Positions 1 to 6,461 of a stretch of DNA of 14,994 nt are shown piece by piece. The notes beneath the pieces were generated by a model that searched no databases, was not told where the DNA came from, and saw only the letters and a list, made by a program, of their open reading frames with translations. The translations under genes and the position numbers were made by a program. Within the stretch, counting starts at the first letter, position 1; each line of letters starts with the position of its first letter. The stretch covers positions 1-14,994 of the forward strand of contig PUKM01000088.1 in NCBI GenBank assembly GCA_003552325.1. The letters run 5' to 3'. Source of the stretch: Natrialbaceae archaeon. Lineage in GTDB: Archaea > Halobacteriota > Halobacteria > Halobacteriales > Natrialbaceae.

Positions 1-458
1 CCAACCAACAGGGGGAGGCACTCTGGCGATCCGTGACGCCCGGCATGCGAAAACGAGTTGTCGAAGAGGAACGTGCATTCCTCGAGCGTGTGTGGGAGAT
101 TCTCGAACTCTTCGAAATCGATCACCTCGCCCACGAGGAAGCGGGCAATCTCTCGGGAGGACAGCGCAAACTACTCGAACTCTCTCGAGCGTTGTTGACA
201 GATCCGGAGATGCTGTTGCTCGATGAGCCAATGGCTGGGGTCAACCCATCGTTGGAAAAGAAACTCCTCGAGCGGATTCACGAGTTACGGTCACAGGGGT
301 ACACCTTCCTCCTGGTCGAACACGATATGGACGTCATTATGGAAAACTGTGAACACGTGGTGGTCATGCATCAGGGACGAGTGCTGGCTGAAGGTCCACC
401 GGAGGCGATTCAAGCGGACGAACAGGTTATCGAAGCCTACCTTGGGGGTGAGGTCTGA
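1..458 (+). CDS. livG: Branched-chain amino acid ABC transporter ATP-binding protein LivG (5' end missing)
   Basis: The frame is open from the left edge, so the true start lies outside the window; 151 C-terminal residues are visible. They hold the ABC signature LSGGQRK, Walker B MLLLDEP, a D-loop and the switch histidine in LVEHDMD, followed by the VVMHQGRVLAEG strand typical of LivG. The lost part would carry Walker A and the Q-loop. LivG normally pairs with LivF as the two cytoplasmic ATPases that drive the LivH/LivM permeases for branched-chain amino acids or related substrates. Its stop codon overlaps the livF start by one base (TGATG), so the two are cotranscribed and translationally coupled. 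The permease genes should lie just upstream. Family assignment is secure; the substrate is inferred from the family. Confidence 0.93.
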   Translation, partial: NQQGEALWRSVTPGMRKRVVEEERAFLERVWEILELFEIDHLAHEEAGNLSGGQRKLLELSRALLTDPEMLLLDEPMAGVNPSLEKKLLERIHELRSQGYTFLLVEHDMDVIMENCEHVVVMHQGRVLAEGPPEAIQADEQVIEAYLGGEV

Positions 459-1156
459 TGCTCGAGGTGGACGCACTCGAGGCAGGGTATGGCGACCTCC
501 AGGTGCTCTATGACGTCGATCTGACGGTCGAAGCGGGCGAATACGTGACCATCGTCGGCCCGAACGGGGCCGGGAAATCGACGGTGATGAAATCGGTGTT
601 CGGGCTGACGGAGTACATGGGCGGGACGGTGACCTTCCAGGACAACGAAATAAGCGGTCTTCGCCCCGATGAGATCATTACGCAGGGAATCGGGTACGTC
701 CCACAGAACGACAACGTCTTCCCGTCGATGACCGTCCGTGAAAACCTCGAGATGGGGGCGTACATTCTCGACTCGGTGCCCGAGGAGGCGATGCAAGCGG
801 TGTTCGACCGGTTCCCCATCCTCGAAGAGCGCCAGGATCAGAAAGCAGGGAGCATGAGTGGTGGCCAACAGCAGATGGTGGCGATGGGTCGAGCACTGAT
901 GCTCGAACCGGATCTGTTGTTACTGGACGAACCATCCGCTGGGCTCGCACCCGACCTCGTCGATGATATGTTCGACCGAGTCGACATCATCAACGAGACC
1001 GGGACGGCTATTCTGATGGTCGAACAGAACGCCAAGGAGGCACTTCGGCGGTGTGACCGTGGGTACGTCCTGGTGCAGGGTCGAAACCGGTATGAGGACG
1101 CTGGCGACGAGCTCCTGGGCGACGAGCAGGTTCGTCGGGACTTCCTGGGTGGGTAA
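458..1156 (+). CDS. livF: Branched-chain amino acid ABC transporter ATP-binding protein LivF
   Basis: A complete ABC ATPase of 232 residues, the usual LivF length. Walker A GPNGAGKST is at residues 34-42, the Q-loop (YVPQNDNVFPSMTVREN) around 80-95, the signature MSGGQQQ at 133-139, and Walker B LLLLDE at 153-158. The switch region reads MVEQNAKEAL, with Gln where LivG-type partners have His; that is normal for LivF. The ATG overlaps the livG stop by one base. It is the last gene of the operon, since the next gene (substrate-binding protein) is convergent after about 100 bp. It would act at the inner face of the membrane as a LivG/LivF heterodimer. The exact substrate cannot be read from the ATPase. 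Confidence 0.94.
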   Translation: MLEVDALEAGYGDLQVLYDVDLTVEAGEYVTIVGPNGAGKSTVMKSVFGLTEYMGGTVTFQDNEISGLRPDEIITQGIGYVPQNDNVFPSMTVRENLEMGAYILDSVPEEAMQAVFDRFPILEERQDQKAGSMSGGQQQMVAMGRALMLEPDLLLLDEPSAGLAPDLVDDMFDRVDIINETGTAILMVEQNAKEALRRCDRGYVLVQGRNRYEDAGDELLGDEQVRRDFLGG

Positions 1157-1257
1157 CGCCCTTTCTCGAGTCGGTCAGTGGTAATTCGACGCTCACTCAC
1201 TCTCGAGTCTGGGCTGGCCTCGGTTCTGTTCGCGCAAAAATCGATGGATGTGGATCG
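1157..1257. other. Convergent intergenic spacer between livF and the substrate-binding protein gene
   Basis: About 100 bp between two gene ends. It holds two copies of the nonamer TCTCGAGTC (1164-1172 and 1201-1209) and an A5 run at 1236-1240 that reads as T5 on the minus strand. No clear hairpin or T-run is seen for the livF transcript. Confidence 0.5.
1236..1240 (-). terminator. Possible T-run terminator of the substrate-binding protein gene
   Basis: On the minus strand a TTTTT run begins 18 bases after the TAG stop. Archaeal transcription often ends at short U-runs without a stable hairpin. It is a short run in GC-rich surroundings, so this is suggestive only. Confidence 0.35.
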
Positions 1258-2583
1258 CTATTCAGCTTCGAATTCGATCGTATCTGTGACCGTAATTTCG
1301 AAGTCCTCGAAGTCGTAAATGTCGTAGGCCACGGTGGTCATGTCACCGTTTTCGTCGAATTCAACGGGGCTCGAGGCACCCTGGTACTCGATCTCGTCAC
1401 CGTTGGCAGCCATCTCGACCGCTTCTGGGAAGTTCGACGGCCCGACGACCTCACCGCCAGGATTGGAGACTTCACGGATCTGCTCGCTAATGACCTGTCC
1501 GTCGTTGTCCCCACCACGGAGGTTTGCGAGGATCTGCACCGCGCTGGCGTCGTACGCCTGGGCGTTGAACACCCCCGGGCTCGAGCCGTACTCTTCCTCG
1601 TATAGCTCGTTGAACGCCTCTACTTCGGGTCCGTCCGCAGCCGGGGACGTCCCGATCACGTTGTCCATGGGGTTGTCGACGTCCGTTGGAAGGTCATCGT
1701 CGATCAGCCCGTCGGTAACCATGATCGGTAACTCATCGAACTCGCTGTAGAAGTCCCGGAACATCTGGATGCCACTGACGGGGAACGCGACGATCATCAA
1801 GAAGTCCGGTTCGGCTGCCAGAACTGACTCGAGCTCGGAGACGTACGAGGCCTGTTCGGGCTCGAAGGCCTCTTCCTCGAGGACCTCGCCTCCGAGTTCC
1901 TCGAAGCCACTCGTGAATTCGGCGTTGAGCGCCTGTCCGTACGCGTCGTTCAGGTGCAGGGTCGACGCCGTCTCCCACCCCTGATCTTCCCACGCGACTT
2001 CTGCCATGACCGCTCCCTGCAGGGCGTCACTCGGACACGTGCGGAAGACGTAGTCACCGTCAAGCTCCGTGATCTCGGGGGCCGTACTGGCCGGTGAAAT
2101 CATCGGCATCTGTTCGGGGATCGCGACGCTCTCAGCAACCGGAATCGTCACGTCGGAGGCGGCTGCTCCCGTGAACGAGGGGTACCCGGCAGCGGCCAGG
2201 TCCTCCGCTCGAGCGATACCGACTTCCGACTCGGTCTGACTATCCTCACGTGAGATATCGACGGTGACTGGGCTGTCTGCATCGGCGAGTTGGATTGCCG
2301 GGAGCTCTGCTGCGTCGGCGATCGGTGTTCCTAGCTCCCCAAGATCACCGGTTTCGGGCTGTAAAATGCCGTGCATGACGTCCCGGTCGTCTGGATCGGT
2401 CCCGGGGGCGTCCGGAGCGGCCTCATCGTCGCCATCGTCTGCCGTATCATCAGTGTCGTCGGTATCGTCGGTGTCGTCGGTGTCATCAGCTACTGGATCG
2501 TCATCTCCGAGACAACCTGCAATGGTCATACCCCCGAGTACACCGGCACCAGTCAGCACCTTCCGTCTGTTGTATCGTACCAT
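1258..2583 (-). CDS. ABC transporter substrate-binding lipoprotein, branched-chain amino acid type (Tat-exported)
   Basis: 441 residues from the ATG at 2583. The N-terminus has a twin-arginine signal (RRKVL, residues 6-10), a short hydrophobic stretch and a lipobox IAGC with Cys24, as in Tat-exported haloarchaeal lipoproteins. An acidic Asp/Thr linker follows (about 25-55), including a tandem DDT run. The rest is a type I periplasmic-binding fold of the LivK kind, with segments such as LNDAYGQALNAEFTSGFEELGG and NAQAYDASAVQILA. It would sit on the outer membrane face and deliver ligand to a LivHMGF-type transporter. An upstream in-frame ATG at 2829 is rejected because a strong TATA element (about 2606-2615) falls between it and this start, and the signal peptide begins here. 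The gene is convergent with livGF rather than within the operon. Ligand unknown. Confidence 0.92.
   Translation of the reverse strand: MVRYNRRKVLTGAGVLGGMTIAGCLGDDDPVADDTDDTDDTDDTDDTADDGDDEAAPDAPGTDPDDRDVMHGILQPETGDLGELGTPIADAAELPAIQLADADSPVTVDISREDSQTESEVGIARAEDLAAAGYPSFTGAAASDVTIPVAESVAIPEQMPMISPASTAPEITELDGDYVFRTCPSDALQGAVMAEVAWEDQGWETASTLHLNDAYGQALNAEFTSGFEELGGEVLEEEAFEPEQASYVSELESVLAAEPDFLMIVAFPVSGIQMFRDFYSEFDELPIMVTDGLIDDDLPTDVDNPMDNVIGTSPAADGPEVEAFNELYEEEYGSSPGVFNAQAYDASAVQILANLRGGDNDGQVISEQIREVSNPGGEVVGPSNFPEAVEMAANGDEIEYQGASSPVEFDENGDMTTVAYDIYDFEDFEITVTDTIEFEAE
2444..2488. repeat. Tandem 9-bp repeat, five units, encoding the Asp-Asp-Thr linker
   Basis: On the plus strand five successive units fit GTRTCRTCR: GTATCATCA, GTGTCGTCG, GTATCGTCG, GTGTCGTCG and GTGTCATCA. 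On the coding (minus) strand each unit encodes Asp-Asp-Thr in the spacer between the lipid anchor and the binding domain. Units differ only at synonymous positions, which suggests copying followed by drift, and unit number may vary between strains. Confidence 0.9.
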
Positions 2584-2605
2584 GGTAGCAAATGACGTTG
2601 GGTTG

Positions 2606-2615
2606 AATATAAAAA
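2606..2615 (-). promoter_or_regulatory. TATA element of the substrate-binding protein gene
   Basis: On the minus strand it reads TTTTTATATT, preceded by a purine-containing ACAACC stretch where a BRE would lie. Its centre is about 28 bp from the ATG at 2583, which puts transcription start at or next to the start codon: a leaderless mRNA. It is the strongest TATA-like element in the window. Confidence 0.7.
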
Positions 2616-2620
2616 GGTTG

Positions 2621-2929
2621 TGCGAATTATGACCAACATAAATCAGTGATACGGACGTTCGTGGTGCTCGAGAAGAACCGCTTTCCACGTATCTTGTCGT
2701 TCTCCCCGTCATTGGTGGTGAGTGTGATACAAATGAACTCCAAAACGGGCCCACTATATGACTTCGACCGTCCCAGAACACACTGGATAGCGGGTCCGTC
2801 GGGTAGCCGATCACCGTCAGTGGGACCACCGATCTGACCGTTTTGTACGGTGGTGGTTGTTTCTTTTACGCGGTCGATGGGGGTCGTAAATACCGAGTAA
2901 AAACTACCCGTATTGAAAAGGGCGGTTTC
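2621..2929. other. Intergenic region between the transporter gene and the substrate-binding protein gene
   Basis: Both flanking genes are on minus; with the promoter the gap is 346 bp. It contains T-runs past the stop of the sodium-dependent transporter gene (listed separately), a CTCGAG at 2667-2672, and a short hairpin with 5-bp arms near 2838-2852 (ACCGT-5 nt-ACGGT) followed by a T-rich stretch on plus. I find no convincing gene; the 63-codon frame on plus at 2646-2837 has no family resemblance. Confidence 0.5.
2899..2919 (-). terminator. Possible T-run terminator of the sodium-dependent transporter gene
   Basis: On the minus strand a T4 run (2919-2916) and a T5 run (2903-2899) follow the TAG stop within about 30 bases. 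Paired short U-runs fit archaeal termination. No strong hairpin is seen. Confidence 0.4.
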
Positions 2930-4339
2930 CTACAGGTTCGCGCTAATCCAATCGGCGAAGTCTCCGGTCAGGAACGAGGCGTAGTCCATCACGCCCAGTG
3001 CGAGTGAGACGAGGAGGACGATGACGATTGGGATTCTGACGGCCCAGATCCATGCCTCGCCGCTGCTTCCAAGGGGACCGATTCCTTTCGAGAGTTCGTC
3101 TTTGGCAACCTCAGGGATGATCCAGCCAACGAAGATGACGAGGATAGTCGCTCCAAGCAGCAACAAGACGGAGTCTGCAAAGTAATCAAGCAACTCGAGG
3201 AAGACGAGGTCGTACGTGACGGGAAGTCCGAGCAAGAAGATCGCGCCCCCAGCGCCGAGAGCCGCGACCTTCCGCTGTACGCCGTGTTCGTCGATCAGAT
3301 AGGCGACGACGAACTCGAGGAGACTAATCGCACTCGAGAGTGCAGCCAGGGCAACGACACCGAAAAACAGGACCCCCAGCACAGTTCCGGCAGGGACGGT
3401 GCTAAAGGCGTCACCGACAGCGACGAAGATGGCGCCGATTGGCGATTCGATGAGGAGTTCGCCGTCAGGGTCCGGCGTCGCCGTGAGCAGAATCGGGAAG
3501 ACGATAAGCCCGACGATGAACGCAATACCGGTATCCAGGGTGACGATGATTCCACCGTCTTTCGCCAGATTGCGATCCTCTCCCAGATACGAGGCGTAAA
3601 CAATCATGACACCCATACCCAGAGAGAGTGTGAAGAACGCTTGACCGGCAGCGGCCGGGAGGAGTTCATCCCAGTTGGCGACGATTTCTCCGAAGTTCGG
3701 TGAAAGGTAATACTGGTAGCCAGCGGCAGCCTCGGGGAGGGTCGCCGCCCACACGGCCAGTCCTATCAGGAGGATAATCAACGCGGGGACCATCAGTTTC
3801 ACAGCGGCCTCGATACCCCGTCTGACGCCCAGGGCAACGATTCCGACGGTGACTGCCATAAATATCGCATGGAACACCATCGAATCGAGCCCTGTCGCCA
3901 CTGTATCGAACAAGATGTCAGCAGGGATGGTCTCTTGTTCAGCCGCTTGGTCTTCGTATTGGGCCATCGCATCGTCGTACCCATCGGTGACCCCAATCAG
4001 GGAATAGCGGACGAACCAGCCAGCAATGACGCTGTAGTACGACAGGATGACAAATGCGGTGACGAAGAAAATGTACCCGACGTATTTCCACGCCCCGCCA
4101 CCGAGTTCACGAAGGGCCCCAACGGGATTGAGCTTCGTTTTCCGGCCGATGACGAACTCGACCAGGATGGCCGGAAACCCGATCAGGAGGATAAATAACA
4201 GGTAGATGAGCAAGAAGGCAGCCCCACCTCCCTCACTTGTGACGAACGGGAATCGCCAGATGTTTCCTAATCCGACTGCGCTTCCGACAGCAGCGAGGAT
4301 AAATCCTGTGCGTGTGGCCCACGTTTCACGTTGTGACAT
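2930..4339 (-). CDS. Sodium-dependent transporter, SNF/NSS (LeuT-like) family
   Basis: 469 residues. The N-terminus has the family hallmark SAVGLGNIWRFPF in TM1 (about residues 20-32), where the LeuT fold unwinds to bind Na+ and substrate; Asn26 fits the conserved sodium ligand. Next comes the GGGAAFLLIYLL start of TM2 and the PAILVEFVIGRK loop. I count about 11 membrane segments, the last around residues 430-455 (IPIVIVLLVSLALG), the size usual for prokaryotic members, which lack TM12 of animal relatives. It should couple Na+ influx to uptake of an amino acid or similar solute, a natural mode in a halophile. It is a single-gene unit with its own TATA element, divergent from pccB. The substrate cannot be told from sequence alone. 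Confidence 0.93.
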   Translation of the reverse strand: MSQRETWATRTGFILAAVGSAVGLGNIWRFPFVTSEGGGAAFLLIYLLFILLIGFPAILVEFVIGRKTKLNPVGALRELGGGAWKYVGYIFFVTAFVILSYYSVIAGWFVRYSLIGVTDGYDDAMAQYEDQAAEQETIPADILFDTVATGLDSMVFHAIFMAVTVGIVALGVRRGIEAAVKLMVPALIILLIGLAVWAATLPEAAAGYQYYLSPNFGEIVANWDELLPAAAGQAFFTLSLGMGVMIVYASYLGEDRNLAKDGGIIVTLDTGIAFIVGLIVFPILLTATPDPDGELLIESPIGAIFVAVGDAFSTVPAGTVLGVLFFGVVALAALSSAISLLEFVVAYLIDEHGVQRKVAALGAGGAIFLLGLPVTYDLVFLELLDYFADSVLLLLGATILVIFVGWIIPEVAKDELSKGIGPLGSSGEAWIWAVRIPIVIVLLVSLALGVMDYASFLTGDFADWISANL

Positions 4340-4360
4340 GGCTTCCGTTTATAAGCTAGT

Positions 4361-4370
4361 CTTATATAGA
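4361..4370 (-). promoter_or_regulatory. TATA element of the sodium-dependent transporter gene
   Basis: On the minus strand it reads TCTATATAAG, centred about 27 bp from the ATG at 4339. That spacing puts transcription start at the start codon, so the mRNA is probably leaderless. Confidence 0.68.
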
Positions 4371-4430
4371 TTGTGAGCCAGGGTTGTCACGTGTCTGACG
4401 GCGGGAATGATCCTGCTCGCTCAACGACGG

Positions 4431-4441
4431 AATCCTTATCC
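4431..4441 (+). promoter_or_regulatory. Weak TATA element upstream of pccB and its leader frame
   Basis: AATCCTTATCC, preceded by GACGG. It lies about 28 bp before the ATG at 4465 and about 54 bp before the pccB ATG. It matches the haloarchaeal TATA pattern poorly, but its distance to 4465 equals that seen for the leaderless genes in this window. Confidence 0.4.
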
Positions 4442-4464
4442 AACTGGTCCGCACACACCCGGGT

Positions 4465-4494
4465 ATGAACTGTGGTGAGATGGGTCGACTATGA
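4465..4494 (+). other. Possible leader peptide frame (MNCGEMGRL) overlapping the pccB start
   Basis: Nine codons from ATG 4465 end in a TGA that shares ATGA with the pccB start (4491-4494). The frame differs from that of pccB. A GGTGAG at 4474-4479, inside the short frame, could act as a Shine-Dalgarno for pccB 11 bases downstream. If transcription starts at 4463-4465, this frame would be read leaderless and ribosomes would end on the pccB start. It could equally be chance within a normal 5' leader. Confidence 0.4.
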
Positions 4495-6041
4495 CGATGG
4501 ACGACCGCATCGAGGAACTCGAGGCGCTCCGTGAAGAGGCGTTACTCGGTGGTGGCGAGGCACGGATCGAACGCCAACACGAGAAGGGGAAGATGACCGC
4601 TCGAGAGCGAATCGAGTACTTCCTCGACGACGAGACGTTTACCGAGTTCGACCAGTTGCGCACCCATCAGGAGCGCAATTTCGGCATGGATGAACGGAAA
4701 ATTCTTGGCGATGGTGTCGTGACGGGCTACGGCGAAGTCAACGGCCGGCCGGTGTTCGTCTTTGCCCACGATTTCACTGTCTTCGGTGGTTCACTCGGAG
4801 AGGTGTTCGCCGAGAAAATTACGAAGGTAATGGATATGGCGATGGAAGTTGGGGCCCCGATCGTGGGCTTGAACGATTCCGCTGGAGCCAGAATCCAAGA
4901 AGGCGTGAAGAGTCTCGCCGGATTCACCGAAATCTTCCGCCGGAATCAGGAAGCCAGTGGCGTCGTCCCCCAAATCTCGGCAATCATGGGACCATGTGCC
5001 GGCGGAGCCGTCTACTCGCCGTCTATAACGGATTTCATCTTCATGGTCAAGGACACGAGCCACATGTACATCACGGGCCCGGGTGTGACGAAAACCGTCA
5101 CCGGTGAAGACGTCACCCACGAGGAACTGGGCGGGGCAATAACCCATGCTAACAAAACTGGTGTCGCCGAGTTCGCCTGTGAATCCGAGGAGGCAGCCCT
5201 CGACGATATTCGACGATTACTGTCATATCTCCCGCAGAACAACGTCGAGGATCCACCACGAATCGAGCCATGGGACGATCCGGATCGCCGAGACGAGACC
5301 CTCGAGTCGATCGTGCCAAATAAGCCAAAAAAGCCCTACGACATGACCGCTGTCATCGAGACGGTGATGGACCAGGGGTCGTTCTTCGAGGTCGCCGAAA
5401 ACTACGCCCAAAACCTCGTCGTCGGCTTCGCGTTCCTCGATGGCCGGTCTGTCGGGGTCGTCGCTAACCAACCTCGGGTCAACGCAGGTACGTTGACCGT
5501 GGACGCCTCGATGAAGGGATCGCGATTCGTGCGCTTTTGTGATTCGTTCAACATCCCAATCGTCACCTTCGTCGACGTCCCCGGCTACATGCCCGGGACT
5601 GAGCAGGAACATCGGGGAATTATTCGCCACGGCGCGAAGCTCCTGTACGCCTACGCCGAAGCGTCGGTCCCATTGTTAACGGTGATTACTCGCAAAGCCT
5701 ACGGTGGAGCCTACTGTGTGATGGCCTCGAAAAACCTCGGCGCGGACATCAACTACGCGTGGCCGACGGCGGAAATCGCCGTCATGGGACCGAAGGGGGC
5801 GGTCAACATCCTCTACCGGAAGGAACTCGCCGAGGCGGAAAACCCTGATTCGCTTCGGGAGGAACTCATCGAGGAGTATCGTGAGGAGTTCGCCAACCCG
5901 TATACGGCGACTGATAAGGGCTTCCTGGACGACGTGATCCGACCGACGGAAACTCGTCCACGGCTGATTCGCGACCTCGAGTTACTGGAGACCAAACGTG
6001 AGGACACGCCCGATAAGAAACACGGCAACATCCCGCTGTAA
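4491..6041 (+). CDS. pccB: Acyl-CoA (propionyl-/acetyl-CoA) carboxylase, carboxyltransferase subunit
   Basis: 516 residues, full length for a PccB/AccD5-type beta chain with N and C carboxyltransferase domains. It transfers CO2 from carboxybiotin to propionyl-CoA (giving methylmalonyl-CoA) and perhaps acetyl-CoA. N-domain marks are SAGARIQEGV (130-139) and the oxyanion loop GPCAGGAVYSP (167-177). C-domain marks are FVDVPGYMPG and RKAYGGAYCVMASKNLGAD, followed by WPTAEIAVMGPKGAVNI. The residue after GGAY is Cys409, the position known in actinobacterial enzymes to steer acyl-CoA choice: Asp in propionyl-type PccB, Ile in broader AccB, and, as I recall, Cys in mycobacterial AccD5. Start chosen at the first ATG, with GGTGA 5' of it; a second ATG lies two codons later. 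The stop overlaps pccX by one base. Confidence 0.95.
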   Translation: MTMDDRIEELEALREEALLGGGEARIERQHEKGKMTARERIEYFLDDETFTEFDQLRTHQERNFGMDERKILGDGVVTGYGEVNGRPVFVFAHDFTVFGGSLGEVFAEKITKVMDMAMEVGAPIVGLNDSAGARIQEGVKSLAGFTEIFRRNQEASGVVPQISAIMGPCAGGAVYSPSITDFIFMVKDTSHMYITGPGVTKTVTGEDVTHEELGGAITHANKTGVAEFACESEEAALDDIRRLLSYLPQNNVEDPPRIEPWDDPDRRDETLESIVPNKPKKPYDMTAVIETVMDQGSFFEVAENYAQNLVVGFAFLDGRSVGVVANQPRVNAGTLTVDASMKGSRFVRFCDSFNIPIVTFVDVPGYMPGTEQEHRGIIRHGAKLLYAYAEASVPLLTVITRKAYGGAYCVMASKNLGADINYAWPTAEIAVMGPKGAVNILYRKELAEAENPDSLREELIEEYREEFANPYTATDKGFLDDVIRPTETRPRLIRDLELLETKREDTPDKKHGNIPL

Positions 6042-6430
6042 TGACGGCGAACGAGTCGGATATCGGTCCGTCACACGCCGCCCACTCGAGCGATAGCGCC
6101 AGTGAACCACCGGATTCGGCTCCTGAGAGGGTCGGGTCCGAGGCGGATCAGGATGCTGATGAGGCGACCGTGACACTCGAGGGTGGACAAACCGTCACCC
6201 TCCCACCGGATGCCACGTCGGCGGAGGCTGCCGCAATCGTTGCGGCCGTCAGTGCTCACCTGTCGGACCTCGAGCGAGCGGCATCGACGGACGACACGGA
6301 GGGAGACTGGGCCGGAAAACGCTGGGCCTTTGCTGGTCGGCTCAACGCACAACAGGGCAAGAGCGCTCGAGTACCACTGGGAGCACCGACTGATCCGTGG
6401 TCTGCTGCCAGTCGGGCCGACCGGTTCTAG
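6041..6430 (+). CDS. pccX: Small third subunit of haloarchaeal acyl-CoA carboxylase (PccX, 'acc operon protein')
   Basis: 129 residues; the ATG overlaps the pccB stop (TAATG), so translation is coupled. Residues 1-40 are Ser/Glu/Asp-rich and probably disordered. Residues 42-82 form a short strand (ATVTLEGGQTVTLPPD) and an alanine-rich helix (AEAAAIVAAVSAHL). The C-terminus has a Trp/Arg-rich patch (DWAGKRWAFAGR, 89-100) and ends APTDPWSAASRADRF. Length and helix-then-Trp layout recall the epsilon subunits of actinobacterial acyl-CoA carboxylases. In Haloferax mediterranei a small pcc gene of this kind is reported as needed for propionyl-CoA carboxylase activity. The likely role is to bridge or stabilise the PccA-PccB complex. 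Family call good; link to actinobacterial epsilon is inference. Confidence 0.85.
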   Translation: MTANESDIGPSHAAHSSDSASEPPDSAPERVGSEADQDADEATVTLEGGQTVTLPPDATSAEAAAIVAAVSAHLSDLERAASTDDTEGDWAGKRWAFAGRLNAQQGKSARVPLGAPTDPWSAASRADRF

Positions 6431-6461
6431 TACCAGGTCTCCGGTTCGCTCGAGCGACGTG

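Noticed and set aside
1164..1209. Paired TCTCGAGTC nonamers as attachment or operator sites
   Set aside because: CTCGAG is abundant everywhere in the window, so two close copies in a convergent spacer are not evidence of a site.
2584..2829. N-terminal extension of the substrate-binding protein to an upstream ATG at 2829
   Set aside because: The TATA element lies inside it, the extension has no family resemblance, and the Tat signal and lipobox begin exactly at the 2583 start.
2646..2837. 63-codon frame on plus in the large intergenic gap
   Set aside because: No Shine-Dalgarno or TATA at a sensible distance, composition unlike haloarchaeal proteins, and it overlaps the upstream part of the opposite gene region.
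3284..3703. 139-codon acidic frame on plus within the sodium-dependent transporter gene
   Set aside because: Its Asp/Glu/Arg-rich translation is the expected complement of membrane-segment codons; the minus frame is a clear NSS transporter.
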